NCBI GenBank assembly: GCA_006384855.1
Contig: VCJN01000444.1
Coordinates: 124,001 to 188,000, forward strand
Direction of reading: 5' to 3'
Origin: Tetraselmis striata
Lineage: Eukaryota > Chlorophyta > Chlorodendrophyceae > Chlorodendrales > Chlorodendraceae
DNA length: 64,000 nucleotides
Positions 37,593 through 48,825 of this stretch are shown in pieces. The stretch's first letter is position 1, and every line of letters starts with the position of its first letter. The position numbers and the translations under genes are program-made. Below the pieces are notes generated by a model. The model saw only the letters and a list, made by a program, of their open reading frames with translations, was not told where the DNA came from and made no database searches.

Positions 37593-38280
37593 GTGCATGC
37601 GTGCGTGCGTGTGTTTGCGTGCGTCTGCGGCAGCTATTGTGCCGCTTCAAGCATCGGAGGACAGGTCCATCGTTTTGCTAAACAGTGAGCGGGGCGATGG
37701 CGACCTATCACAGAGCTCTCGCAAAGCCTACCTGCAGCTAACCTACCCTCTGGCAAACGTGGGAGACTGGGTCTTTGTGTGGCTGTACCAGAGCGATCGA
37801 GTGACCATCTCGGGCGGCAAAAACCGCCCAACCCTCACGCTGCGGATGCACACCGCCTTCAAACTGACGAGTGGGATGAACTCTTCCTTCAATGGGCGCA
37901 TCCATGCGGATTCGCCATGCTCGACCGCCGCTCCTGGCTGCACCATGTACGTTGAGCTCTCGGCAACGCGGCTCCAGGATGCAGTTGCTAAACACTGCGC
38001 TAACGAGACGCAGTCTCAAGCTTGTTGCCCGAAGGCAGCAAATTCACAAGTGGACTGGGCGCTCACAGAACAAAGCTACAGCCTGAAGACATCGGTGCCG
38101 AAATTCGCGACCCAGCAAGAGGCTGGCCAGTTCACGGTCCAAATACTTCAGAGAGGGGCCAACCTGAAGGACGCTCTGACTAGTGCATTCTTCAACCTTA
38201 CACAGATTGATATCAAAATTGATGGCAAGCATTCCGTCACAGACTGCGAGTCGTGCAAGATCCGCTCGTATGGGGAGTAA
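20157..38280 (+). CDS. Giant multi-exon membrane/extracellular protein with TMEM132-like and dockerin-like modules
   Basis: Exons (hand model): 20157-20212, 20515-21835, 21974-22013, 22103-22341, 22472-23143, 23262-23385, 23567-24006, 24162-24393, 24547-24939, 25039-25551, 25683-25771, 25889-25978, 26130-26918, 27004-27163, 27368-27510, 27648-27742, 27847-28337, 28492-28729, 28874-28946, 29087-29256, 29569-29707, 29825-30148, 30261-30599, 30765-31946, 32566-33168, 33379-34071, 34256-35364, 35618-35934, 36134-36691, 36819-37379, 37634-38280. This gives about 4,280 codons. Residues ~20-130 are polar and basic. Strong hydrophobic segments lie at ~138-161 and ~402-430, with a weaker one at ~172-190. 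The rest is Cys- and Asn-rich, lacks a C-terminal membrane segment and looks extracellular. Many introns are phase 1, typical of shuffled extracellular modules. Phases agree at every junction except 13/14 and 21/22. The start ATG (GCAGAAATGGC) is the first of a short exon; earlier exons cannot be excluded. The role is unknown; adhesion or matrix attachment is inferred. Confidence 0.8.
20871..21746 (+). other. N-terminal membrane-spanning region of the giant protein
   Basis: Within exon 2, a Gly/Leu-rich hydrophobic segment (LLALAGGALLGLLLGLIIW, ~residues 138-161) is followed by a weaker one (YALVGTGIGAISGASF). After about 210 polar, Ser/Pro-rich residues comes a third segment (FWILLAGFSLMVLCFAG, ~402-430). 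The Cys-rich region begins straight after it (CKCCHICSLHC). This topology differs from animal TMEM132 proteins, which have a single C-terminal membrane segment. Confidence 0.75.
22472..29256 (+). other. Repeated beta-sandwich (fibronectin III-like) Cys-rich modules
   Basis: Exons 5-20 encode repeats that share a strand pattern: a segment such as FDLNISISKPGRVHWTVLD, GSLTIPFGGLEGESLPVYW or LEITDVGLSERGVLWVG; a Cys-rich middle; and a closing VEGLEPGEEYILSTATVY, NLLEGHNYAVHYLMED or NLTLCAVAED strand. This is the layout of tandem FN3-like domains. Exon 13 carries a Ser/Thr-rich linker and GRRRLLQ, a tract common in volvocine secreted proteins. Assignment to FN3 is by pattern only. Confidence 0.5.
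29569..35364 (+). other. TMEM132-like block: cohesin-like plus Ig/BIG-like domains
   Basis: Exons 21-27 read like the TMEM132 family: a cohesin-type part (RQYVFGASEPTFSAGFAML, then GLQLFDIRLLYDTDILEL, and LPLVRLSFRVRADAAV with VLTIEVLEMVT), then an Ig-like part with IHVWAAKSITVHAEKSVLRR followed by CNYAYQHSALYAKAVI and VDVSRCVSFSADSSVVELIE, matching the family's VW..L.....C...YQ layout. Exon 25 begins SVTLRHDLN and has LFASLHFSDNSTQDISFSS, another family-typical strand. Exon 27 adds a bacterial-Ig-like ERFLEFTSSDPAAIAVDASG stretch and a second cohesin-like segment (GGILAVPVRLNTGSSRLLVF). The cohesin-plus-Ig reading of TMEM132 is established; its presence here is judged by eye. Confidence 0.65.
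35333..35664 (+). other. Dockerin/EF-hand-like calcium loop split by an intron
   Basis: The end of exon 27 and the start of exon 28 join in phase 2 to give VLGDVNGDCVFDTDDVQW. Asp, Asn, Asp and Asp occupy the usual calcium-ligand positions of a dockerin or EF-hand loop (DxNxDxxxxxxD). Only one clear loop is visible, whereas true dockerins carry two. It lies directly after the second cohesin-like segment. Confidence 0.6.
37542..37587. repeat. (GT)n microsatellite in the last intron of the giant gene
   Basis: About 23 GT dinucleotides lie in intron 37380-37633, followed by imperfect GTGC/GTGT repeats up to about 37625. They end a few bases before the acceptor of the last exon (GTCTGCGGCAG, exon from 37634). 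Confidence 0.95.
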
Positions 38281-38333
38281 AGCAGCATAGGGCGCGCCAT
38301 GTTGCTGGTGGAGCACCATGCATCGTGAACTCG

Positions 38334-38338
38334 TGTAA
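38334..38338 (+). terminator. TGTAA poly(A) signal for the giant gene
   Basis: TGTAA, the usual chlorophyte polyadenylation signal, lies 54 bases past the stop codon at 38278-38280. Confidence 0.5.
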
Positions 38339-38672
38339 CACATGAGACATCGATGATGTCTCACAATGCATGCGAGTAACTTCAAGCCGGGTCATGAAGT
38401 GCCCCTCATATCTCCAGAATGTTTAGCCTGTTTACTTATTGTTTCACTCATATCACATGCAGCGACGTAACTGCTGAGTAGGGGCAATTCCGGATTCTTG
38501 GTGCATCAGCTTATCATTGCCAAATACTCACTCTGCGAGGAAGTAGCACAATCACGCCCATGACGTGCAGCTGCGGGGCTGTGCATTTCTGGCAAACTGG
38601 AGAAGATGCGCCCAGATGCATACTGGGTCTGACACACATTAGCTTTGTTATGCGTACAGTGTCGCAGTGCTG

Positions 38673-38677
38673 TTACA
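38673..38677 (-). terminator. TGTAA poly(A) signal for the Misato gene
   Basis: On the minus strand TGTAA lies about 100 bases past the stop codon at 38776-38778. The two convergent genes are therefore separated by only about 330 bases between their signals. Confidence 0.45.
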
Positions 38678-38775
38678 GCAGGTCGCAGGGGAGGGGCGGC
38701 AAGGGAGGGAAGGGGGCGGAGGGCGGGGGGGGGGGGGGGAAGACACGCCCAGCCTCCACGCACTGGCAGACCGCC

Positions 38776-41700
38776 TCACAAGCCCTCCTCCTCCTCGCCC
38801 ATACTGTCGTCGCTGTCGCTTCCAAACAGCGCTTGGGGCAGTGTGTCGATCACGTCGTGCACCCTGGCGGGCAAACGGCAGCGGGACGCACCACGGGCCT
38901 CAGCTGCCTGCGGGGGGGGGGGGGGGGGGGGGGGGGTTCGCATGGACAGGCACGGAAGAGGGAATACAGCTAAGCCACTCATGGAGCTGGCGAACAAACC
39001 TCTCTTCCATTTCATCCAAATCCTCTCCGGAGTAGCCCCTGTTGGCCGGGCACAAGCACAGGTCACACGACAATAAAATCTCTACAACCCTGTAACACAT
39101 GGCAGACCTTTGGTACCAGCCGGAGGAAGGGGGGCCCAGAACTCAGAACTATTTTCCATATGGAGGCACAATTCAAGCATTGCACGGCGGGCCCAAAACC
39201 CTGCTCTCAAAGTGCGATAAACCACACAGTCAGTTTCGGAGGAATGTAATGTTTCAAATACGATCGTCATACCCGAAAGCTCGCTTTGGGTTTGCAGCAT
39301 ATCAGCGTTTTTGGCCCCTTCAACCCCCCCCCCCCCCCCCCCCACTGCGAAGAGAAAAACCTATACTGTACTTATGCTGACATGATTAATCAGAATACAC
39401 CCCGAAAAACAAACGGATCTGCCGACGTAATAATCCGAAACAATTCATCATTCTGCGACCCGCGAGCCCAATTAAACGCTACGGGTATGTACGACGCATA
39501 CAACTATTGAAACAATACGAGTGAAGCATTTGGTCATATGGCGGATGGGATATACTGCTGCCAGTATGCCACATGGCAGTGCTTTTGGCAGGGATCTGCT
39601 GAAAACGGCAATCCTATAAATCAGTACACTAACGTTCGGAAACCAGCCACCGGCCGGACAGTGCGGTGCCTCTGGGGAGGGCGCCTCACCATGCTGAGAG
39701 GGTGGTACTGCCTGCCGCGCTGCGGCGCGCCTCGCGGAAGCCGGTCACCTGCTGGCCCAGCACCGCCCTGCGAATTCCCATGCGAAGAGGGGAAGAATGG
39801 TGGGGGGGGGGGGGGGGGAGGGGGGGGGGCATAGAATCCTGCGTCAGGTCTCCGCTGCTCGGCTCAGCGCCTTAAGTGTCTCCGGCTACGGCAAAGCACG
39901 GACACCTTCCGACAAGAAGGGCAGATTGCTTCCCTTGGTCGCATCAAAGGCTATTAGATGGCAAGATAGTTATTGCTGCTCGCGCCTTCACGGTGTTTAC
40001 AAAAATGTATGTAGGACCTTTCGAAAGACACACCGCGGAGCATCTGTGTCGCGTAGAAACACTGGCAATGGATTGGCTACTAATAAGTTTAGGTTCGCAG
40101 GTAAGGCAGGGAGGGCAGGTTCACATTCGCAGTGTGCTGACCACTGCGTCCGCACCCATAACAGTACCGCCGAAGGCGCAAGAACTGAGGAAAGTGAAAG
40201 GGACATGGGAACAGGGCGGGAGGGGGGGGGCGGGGGGGGGGGGGGGGGGGGTAGGCAAGCGCACCGGCTGGCTCCCGAGTGCTGCAGCCGGGTGAGCATG
40301 GGCAGGCTGGCGACAGAAAGGCGGCCCCGAGGGGGTGGCGGCGGTGACACCATGTGCGCCGCGACGTCGCCCGACCTGGACAGCGCGGGCGAGAAGAGGT
40401 TGGGGAAGGGCAGCGGCACCGGGAGCGCCAGCGGCGCAACGCAGCGGTGGCGCAGCGCGCGCAGCTGCAGCCGCTCCGTCAGCAGCCACTCGTCCAGCGC
40501 CGCCTGCGCCTCGCCCGCGCGCGCCGCCCTGCGCGTGGCATCGGCACCCCCATGACGCGGGGAGAGCGCGGAGGTGAGTGGCGGCCGCTTGGGGTGCACT
40601 GCCATGGAGGAACCGGGCTGGTTGGGACGCTGGCGGCTGCGGAGCGGCTCCGGCGGGGATTAAGCTGAGATCCGGATGGGTCGCGACAACGCACAGCGCC
40701 GCCGGGACGGGGTCACTGGTGTGGGAGGGAGAAAGAGAGAGGAAGCAGCAGAGATACATTCACATGGGAGAGAGGAAGCGGAATGATGCTGAAAGTACGA
40801 AAGGTTATTGCTTCCAGGCAGACAACAGCGCAATCCTCCCTTCCCACATGCGCATCAAAGAGCCAAACCATGTCCTAAACTATTTCCTTTCGTGTACTGC
40901 GTAATGACCCCCGGTGGAGGTATGATGCACTCGTACAGGATCACATGGAGGCTAGTACGTGTATGCGTAAAGGGTACATGCATGTCCATGAGCCACACGG
41001 ACCAGTTCTGAATAAAGACTCCCTGACGGAGGTTGTTGCATCTCCAAAACCAATCAAACTTCACAGTCTGTCTCCCCCTCTCTCTTTTAAATAGGGTACC
41101 GGCGGGTCGGGTGCTAACGCCTCTATAGGAACCCTTATGTTAAGCCTCAGCTTGGGATCGCCTGCTACCTATAACAACACTTGCTATGGACCTGCTATAA
41201 AAAACAATGACCTCTCGCAGGTAGGGCAGGTTGCTATTCGCAGTGTTCTTGTTGCCGCACCGGCACCCGTACCAGTTCCTTGGCTATATTTGTGTATCGC
41301 CGGAGGAGGGCGGGGCACAAGAGGAGAGAGAAGGGGGGGGGGGGGGGGGAGCTACCTGGAGTCTGCCGTTCGGGGCCCGCGCAGGACCACACTCTCCGAG
41401 CGCAGGTCGCGCCCACTCGCGCAGGGGTGCCCCTCTGAGAAGGCCAGTGCGCCGCGCAGAGCGCAGGGTGCGTTGCTGCCAGCGTCGCGGCGGCGCTGAT
41501 CCGCCGCCGCCGCGATGTCGTGCGCCGAGGCCAGCTGCGGCGCGGGCAGGTGGCCGAACAGGCTGGACAGCGTCATGCTGCGGTGGCTGCGCCCGCCTGT
41601 GGCCAGCTCCAGCCAGGCGTCCATGTCGTCGGCGCCGTGCTGACCGGGCTGCAGCCGGAACGGCAGTGTCGCAGTGTCCATCGCCGCAGCGCACAGCGCG

Positions 41701-44326
41701 CTGGTGTGGAAGGCCTGGTGGCGGTCCCAGTGCAGGAGCGGCGCGCTGACAGCCGGCGGTGGGCACTCGAGAGGGACGTACAGGCTGACAGACTCGCTCA
41801 AGGCGGCGGTGGAGAGAGCGCGATTGAGCGCCGGCCTGAGAGAGAAGAGAGGGGGGGGGGGGGGGGTTCAGATGACCGGGCATGACAAATGGCAACAGCA
41901 CACGTTAGCTGCTATGGAATCAATCCATACATACATATGGAGAGGGAGAGAAAGAACGAGGGGGGGGGGGGGGGGGGGGGGGGGTGCTGCTATGCAATCC
42001 ATCCATCCACACACACACATATATAATATGCATGCGTCTACTATCATGTGTATGCGTGCATACACTAATGCCCACCGCCGCAATTTGTATGTGCGTATAA
42101 GAACTGTGCCTATGTATGTTGCCATAACGGGAGAAAGCAACATCCTCTTTTATGTGTAGGCACGCAGAGGAATATCTGCAGAGGACAAAGTGGCCAAGGG
42201 TCACCGCCACGCTTGCAATCATAGTGGGTATTGCATACTAATTATGCCATAGCATTGCAATAATCCTTGTGGTATTGGGTACTGAAAATTCATGGTAGGT
42301 ACAGCAAGCGCTAAGGGGAGATACGAGGCCGGGTGTGGGGGGGGGGGGGGGGACTCACCAGCATCTGTCGGACCGGCTAGGAGCAACATCTGCCATCTCG
42401 CCGGAAGACGGCGGTACAGGCGGCCGCACCGAGAAGAGCAGCACCTTCTTGGTGGAGTAGTCCTCACGCAGCTCCGCCAGCACGTCGGCCGCCACCCGGC
42501 CCCAGCCGCCCAGGTCCTCCGCCATCACCTGGAAGCCCTGCAGGCAGGCAGAGGGGGGGAGGGGGGGGTCAGCGCTGGCATTGTCCTGTTGCGCTGCTCG
42601 CATGCGCAAGGCGCCAGCGCCGCGATGGGTCCGCACCTGCAGTGAGTCGCACTCCTCCGCGAAGAAGCGAACCCGATCCAGTGCCTCCTCGCGAGCCTCC
42701 TTCCAATTCCAAGTGGGCAAGGGGGGGAGGGGGGGGGGGGGGGGGGGGGGTGTCAGCGTCGCAGCATGACCTGCAATGACAGCAAGAGCCCCTGCCACGC
42801 TATACCATCGCTGTGTGTCAATATATAAACATCAATGCCTACGCATATACCTATGCCTAAACATGCAGTACATATGCTATATATGTACACCGTGACGTAA
42901 ACATATACACATAGATACACAGGTGCCTGCGCATAATATCAGCCTCAAATCAACCAGAAACATCAGCCTAAAATTGGGCTTGCAAGCAAGCAGAACAAAA
43001 GTTCGCTGCAGTGGCGCTATTGTTGTATCCATATTTGACGACAAGCAGGCGGGGCGGCTTCTCATTCGCGGTCTTCGTATTACCGCGCTGGCACTGTACA
43101 CACACACTTATACACTGGGGAGGATGTGCATGTGTGTATTTGGGTACAGGCATCGCATGCGGGAAAAGCAGGGCGGCTACGCACCTCGCCCGCCAGCGCG
43201 CCCGCGCCCTCCCCGTAGCCACCCCACACGTCCGCCCCCGCCCACACCCCCTTCACGATGCCCAGGCTGCGCGGGTGCAGCACCGCCTTGAGGTAGTCCG
43301 TCCAGTAGCGCACGCCCCCAGGCGCGTCCAGCGCCGCGGCCGCCTCCTGCCGCACAGGGGTGGGGGTGCGTCAGCGGCCGCGGCAGGCAGGCGCACTAGG
43401 TGCCGGAGGGGGAGGGGGTTGCCGGCATTTGGCTCCGGGCCGCCCACCTCCACTGGCGACACCTCCTCGTCAGCAGCCGCGCTCTTATGGGCGGCCGCAT
43501 CAAGGCCAGCTCGCGCCTGAATACCGCCCCCGCGGGCCTGCCTACTCGCCCGGCCGCCGCCGCCCGCCCCCCCCTCCCCATCACTGTAGTCGCCGTGCTG
43601 ATCCATGTCCGCCTCGCCATCGCGCTCCTCATCCTGCCCGTAGCTGCCCTCCTCCTCCTCCGCCAGGCTGGACACAAACCAGCTCGCCTCCACGCGCTCG
43701 CTCTCGCACGTCACCACGCCACCGTCCCACGTGGCAGCGGCCGCGGCGACATCCGCCGCCTGCTGCCCTGTGCCGACCTCCCCCGCGGCGTTCAACCCGC
43801 CCAGGCTGCCGCACATGTCGAAGAGGATCAGGCGCGGGTGGTACGACACGGAGCCCTGCAGGGCACACATCACCATTCAGGTGCTACCCGATTCACAGAT
43901 TCGGAGCAGCGAGCAGAGGGCAGCGCGAAACAAGCATCACCGTGCTGGATCGGCAGTGCAATCATACAGGCGGATAGGGGAGGGTGTTTTTCCCTGTCCA
44001 GGAGGAGGGGTACCTGGTGGTCCTCCACCGAGCGGTAGACGACGCCCGTGGAGACCGCGGAGCTCGAAGATGAGGCTCCATCGCATGCTTGCAGGCCCAG
44101 CAGCTCCTCCTGCGGCGCAGGTCCCGGCACGCGAGTGGTTGTCAGCGCGCTACAACGGCGGGAGCGCTTTTTGGGGGTGTAGCGCTATTGGCGCTCGTCC
44201 GCCGGGGGCGGCGCGGGGGAGGGGGGGGAGGGGGGTTAGGCCCACCGCCACGTTCCAGTAGTGTGCGCCCACATAGTTGGCGTAGCTGCCAAACTGCAGC
44301 GTGATCAGCTCCTTGGGCGGCGCCAT
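38776..44326 (-). CDS. DML1: Misato family protein (tubulin/FtsZ-like, mitochondrial distribution and morphology)
   Basis: Exons on the minus strand: 44326-44246, 44109-44014, 43855-43448, 43346-43185, 42699-42637, 42537-42359, 41835-41356, 40528-40265, 38863-38776; 607 codons including stop, all phases agreeing. Residues 1-27 contain the family start ITLQFGSYANYVGAHYWN. Then come EELLGL, GVVYRS, HPRLILFDMCGSLGGL (residue ~60-76), WTDYLKAVLHPRSLG (~205-220), DRVRFFAEECDSLQGFQV (~257-274) and LPVPLPFPNLF. These are hallmarks of Misato/DML1 (MSTO1 in animals), a tubulin/FtsZ-related protein needed for normal mitochondrial morphology and inheritance. An acidic, Gly-rich insert sits in exon 3. 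The tail ends in GSDSDDSMGEEEEG. Exon 8-9 joining (intron ~1.4 kb with several G/C runs) is the least certain part. Poly-C on the sense strand lies next to many of its splice sites. Confidence 0.9.
39325..39343. repeat. Homopolymer-rich Misato intron 8
   Basis: Intron 8 (38864-40264) is by far the longest in this gene. It holds a plus-strand C run here and G runs at 38912-38936 (25 G), 39801-39829 and 40219-40250. No further exon was recognised in it. Confidence 0.7.
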
Positions 44327-44829
44327 ACCGAGCGCGCAGGCGGGGCGCCACGGGGGGGGGGGGGAGTCGTGGGCTTGTCGGCTACGCCATACTCGGCAAT
44401 ATCAGTCAAACGTGGCAGCACGTGGCGCGACACCCTGGTGATGCTCTCACTCTCAGCTTGCCGTCCTCTCCCGGCTCGCAGACCTGCTGGCTGGCCGGGT
44501 GTGCGGTTTCGTTGTCCTCGTTTCGGCACTCCCTCGCGTCTTTGACATCAACGGCGCCGCCGCAGCGCAAGTCGCTCGCGCCCGCCGCATAACTACATAC
44601 CGCCCCGTGCTATATTATTATTTATCTAATACTGCGCGCTCTGCCCTTATCTACTGTACAGTAGCCCACAAAAGTCTCTGCATGTTTTTATGGGTAGGAT
44701 TTGGGTTTGGTCGCTTCTAGTCAGTAAACCCACGCATAGTCTACGCCGTTGCAGCAGCCACTGCGAGGATATAACTACCATGATGAAACTTCATTGAAAT
44801 ATAACTTTATACAGGGATAGCATGGTTTG

Positions 44830-46502
44830 GGTTAAAGCAGGGGTGGCCCCGGCCGGGAACACTATATATCAGACCCCATATATACCCATAGAGCGTGGCC
44901 TCCGACAGGGGTGACCCGCTTCCCCCATCCTATTTAACATATGTATTAACGATATATGGGGGAGAACATGGGGTGTGATGTACCAGGGTGCACCGACACA
45001 TTAGCGGCAAGGCAACCACTACAGATGCCACACATGCATGTCAATTATACGTACGCATACGATGTTGTTGGTATCACAGGCTCGTTCGATAACCTGCATG
45101 CCATGCTCGCCCACATCAGATTCTTGCAATGGGCGAAGGACCATTATATGGGTTTTGGGGTGATGGCGTTAGGCCGACATTCCGACGAGACCGCGTTACG
45201 CGAACAAGCTGCCCGATGGCAGCTTTGGGGGAAACAAGTACCAGTTATAAATGAATATAGGTTTTGGTTCCGTTCATTAACTCGGATTTAGGCATGCAAC
45301 ACATAGTAAACGACCGCGCGCCGGGTTAACAAGGGTAAACGCGCCATTGAGGCGCTCGATTCGGTATTAGTCAGTGGACGGGGCATAATTTCTAGTAATG
45401 TGCGTGCGTCTGTCTTTAAAACTTGTGTACTACCGGTTCTAACTTACGGGTGGGAAGTATGGGGTATGGATAGAACTAGCGGCGCAAATAAATTACGAAC
45501 CGTACTCAATGGCGCTAGCTAGATTACTCAGTGCTTGCTGTGCCTTATTGGGGTGCTAGGTAAAAACTCCCAGGATATTGGATATTGCGCCCATAGAGGC
45601 TACGGCCGCTGCGGCACGGGCTCGGGCGTTCCTTAAAGCATCCGACTTGAATACATGTATAACCAAGTTAGTAGATCAGCCAAATCGGGCGCGCCCTAAC
45701 ACGTGGACGTCGGGGATTGTGCGGTGGTCAGATCGACTAGCTAGGGCGAACGTAGGGCTACCTGAGGGGGCGCACCTTTCACTTGAGTGGAGGTCACTAG
45801 CCGCTTGCGATGTCGCTAAACTATAGTAAAGCTATCAGTGTGGGCGCGATACAATTCGTCGGTATCGTCAGCACGCACTACAACCTGGGGTATATATGTC
45901 CATGCGTCTTATGCATCAAGCCCGTTGCCCCCGCGGAGGTTGTGGCCGAGCTGCACATTATGATACAATTACGCTCCCGAGTACTTCCCACTCCGCCCCG
46001 CCGACTGGCCCAGATTCATGCCATGCCTGAGCGGTTCCTTGAACATTGCCATGCATGTGGCGGTGGTGAATATGAGACTATCGAACATATGTTGGTGGAG
46101 TGCCCGCGGCGGGGGTATCACCGTCAAAATTTGGGGTTGCTAGTTCCGGAGTTTAGATATTTGTTAGTAGTCAGGTTATTGCGTCAACACCTGAAGTCTC
46201 AACTGCCTTTATTTTGGGCGGGGTCCCCCCCTCCCTTCACGGCGCCTTGGATTTTACTGGGAATGGGAAAAAATTTCCAGCTATGGCGTCGGGCCCTCCG
46301 TAACATTGCTTTTCTTGTTGCACATGTATCGCACTCCCGAAATGCTTTGCTCCGCGGGATGGGGCTTGCCCCAACTCGCATTACTCGAATGGGCCGACGC
46401 CCAAACGAGTTGGGCGGACCTTTCGTGGTCAGTGCCGGGTATTTTCATCGCAGTGGTTTAGACGGTGATCCAACAGTGATCCAACAGTTGCAGTCGCTGT
46501 AG
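44830..46502 (+). pseudogene. Decayed LINE reverse transcriptase, 3' part
   Basis: The segment IERGLRQG, then a stop codon, then PASPILFNICINDIWG (from 44888) matches the non-LTR reverse transcriptase motif (GxRQGxPLSPxLFN). A frame change follows, and YTYAYDVVGITGS (from about 45046) corresponds to the catalytic YADD box with the first Asp replaced by Tyr. Further on are thumb-like sequence (VFKTCVLPVLTYGWEVWG) and a CCHC-type ending (CHACGGGEYETIEHMLVEC at about 46045). Several stops and frameshifts make it non-functional. Its 5' part is missing. It fills the space between the Misato and NEK genes. Confidence 0.8.
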
Positions 46503-47979
46503 AGGACCTTTCTGATTGCCCTTTTCTTTGGTGATTTCCGATATCGCCTTCTGCTGCTAGCTCACATGTAATTATAATATCCAACAGTGTTGGAAATCCC
46601 ATCACTGGCCTCTAGTTAGTGTTGCAGAATGCTTCGGCAATTCGCTTGACTAGAACTGAGCGTCGCCTACCCAGGGCTTTCCGTAACTGGATCGGTGCCT
46701 AAACGGCCGTCGTAAAGACGCTGCAAGGGTTTCACTGGGGCGGTTCTTGTCCCGGGGGAGAGAAAAGTAGGCGCCGGTGGGAGCAAGCAGTACGCACGTG
46801 AGGCGGGCCGATGGCGGGGGCGCATGGATGACGAGGTAAGGATTGCTTTTGCTTTCGGGTACCGGTAAATAAAAGTATATAGGTAGGAGTTACAGCGAAG
46901 ATAAAACGCGTTCTCGTATGAAAAACGTGCCCATTTTCCAACTAATAATAACGGCCATCCGTGCATCAATATAATAAAGCCGTTCTGTCCCTCACCTGGC
47001 CGGTGAAAATGTTCACATGGTTTGGCGCGCGGGCCGAGAGTATTGGTGCGTCCGAGCACTCGATCGTCCGCGTCGCGGCTGTGATGCGATGCCCGCCTCG
47101 CTCTCATCTCGGGTGGTATGGGTTACAGTCATACATACGTCTTTGGGCCTTTCGTCTGCTGGCAGTGGTAGGACTGTCTCACGGCCACAGACATCGCCAC
47201 GGCAACGCCTGCGGCGGAGCGTGTAGGCTCGGGGGGGCCAGTGCCACAGGCGGTAACGCTACCGGCCGCCAAACGTAAGTACTACTGTACGGTACGTCCA
47301 TGAGTACAGGTACCAGTACTGCTTGTACTGGAACCAAAAAGTAACTGGAAACACTGCTGCTGGTAGTACGCGCGGACCAGTGCGGCCGTGCGGGTTTATC
47401 GCGGCGTCGTCCTGCGCCCAGCGGCGGCTCAGCCCCCACTAGTCCGACGGGCCGGCCGCCGGGCTCTGCCAGCGACCTTCGCGGAGCTGCCCCGCCTCCG
47501 AGCAGGCACGTCTCTTGAAATAAACAGAGAGGCTCTCCACCTGCTCAGGGCGGGCCGGGCAGTGGGAATCTCCCCCACCATATCGGCGGAGTTTGGCTGT
47601 CACCGCTGTCTGGCGTTACGGGTACTCGGCTACCTGTACCGCGGCTACAATACGTACCGGAACCCCTCGCCTGGCCGGATACGGCAGCTGGGCAGCCGGG
47701 CCGCGGGTGGGGAAGCAAGCACATCTGCCAGGCTTCCGCAGGCTAACACATCTCGTGCAGCCCACAAGATTCCTGCCCGCCTGGGCACTGTCCTTTGGGA
47801 GCGGGACGGGCCGCGAGGTGGGCCTGGTGGGCCGAGCCGATACTCGCACTTACTTCCTCGCAGGCGGGCGGGCGGCGACAGTGAGCGTGAGAAGGCGCGC
47901 TGTGGCGGCTGCCCTGGCGGCACGGGGGACACGGGGCAAACCTCAGTCGGCGAGGCGCTGACGCGCGGCCAGCAGCCGT
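46503..47979. other. Region upstream of the NEK gene, no supported coding sequence
   Basis: A plus-strand frame (47388-48146) overlaps the first NEK exon in another frame and shows no domain; it is probably upstream or 5' UTR sequence. A minus-strand frame at 46667-47107 also lacks recognisable features. No clear TATA box was seen. Confidence 0.4.
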
Positions 47980-48777
47980 ATGTCTGCCGCGGCGTCCGGC
48001 CGCACGGCGCCGCCGCCCTCGCTGGACGACTCAACGCGCACCACGGCCATCGGCGGGTCCACCATCAGCGACTGCACAGTTCGAAGCGACCTCACCTCGG
48101 ACATCACCTCCACCTCCGACCTTCGAGGATCCCTCAATGGATTTGAGGTGCGGGTCGGGTCTCGTTGTGCAGGTCCATGCAGGGGCTGGTGCGGGCAGGT
48201 CGAAAGGACTGGGCAAGGCGCGCGGGGCCGGGGGGGGGGGGGGGGGGGGCACTGGGAGTAGCGGCGCAATAACGACACATCCAGCCAGCAGGGCGTACTC
48301 AGAATTCCCATGCCCCCTGTATGCCCGCAGCTGCACCATCTCATAGGCAGCGGGCAGTTCTCGCAGGTCTGGGCCGCCAAGCACCGGCAGACTGGCCGGA
48401 TGGTGTCCCTCAAAAAGGTACGCCACCGTAGTCCACAGGCATGACAGGATCGGAACGGGGGCGTATTACCCCTGACAGCGGGAAGGGAGGGGGGCAGGGG
48501 GCCAGCGAGCTGAAAGCACTGACGGTGCGCAGGTGCAAATCTTCGAGATCATGGACAGTAAGGTGCGCAACGACTGTATCAACGAGGTCAAGATCCTGCA
48601 GTCGCTGGAGCACCCGCATGTAGTCAAGTACATCGACTCCTTCATTGAGGTGCGCGCCGCCGCAATGCGCGAGTGCAGGCGTGAGGGCATGCACGGCGGG
48701 GCGCTGCAGCGCAGGAGCTGGGCTGGCATGCGCCTGGCTGTATGTTTGCGAAAAGGGGATGGGCAGGCCACTCCTTC

Positions 48778-48825
<48 letters not shown>

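Noticed and set aside
37444..37633. Upstream extension of the last exon of the giant gene through a Cys-Val repeat
   Set aside because: This is the GT microsatellite of the intron. The acceptor at 37632-37633 gives the correct phase 1 join.
40121..40759. Alternative 212-codon minus-strand frame across Misato exon 8
   Set aside because: Out of frame with exons 7 and 9. The frame with LPVPLPFPNLF fits the family and the splice phases.
46667..47107. Minus-strand ORF of 146 codons
   Set aside because: No recognisable domain or splice structure; it lies next to LINE debris.
47388..48146. Plus-strand ORF of 252 codons overlapping the NEK start
   Set aside because: It is in a different frame from the NEK first exon, whose phase-0 join to [14 protein letters not shown] is convincing; Arg/Gly/Pro-rich composition is typical of a GC-rich shadow frame.
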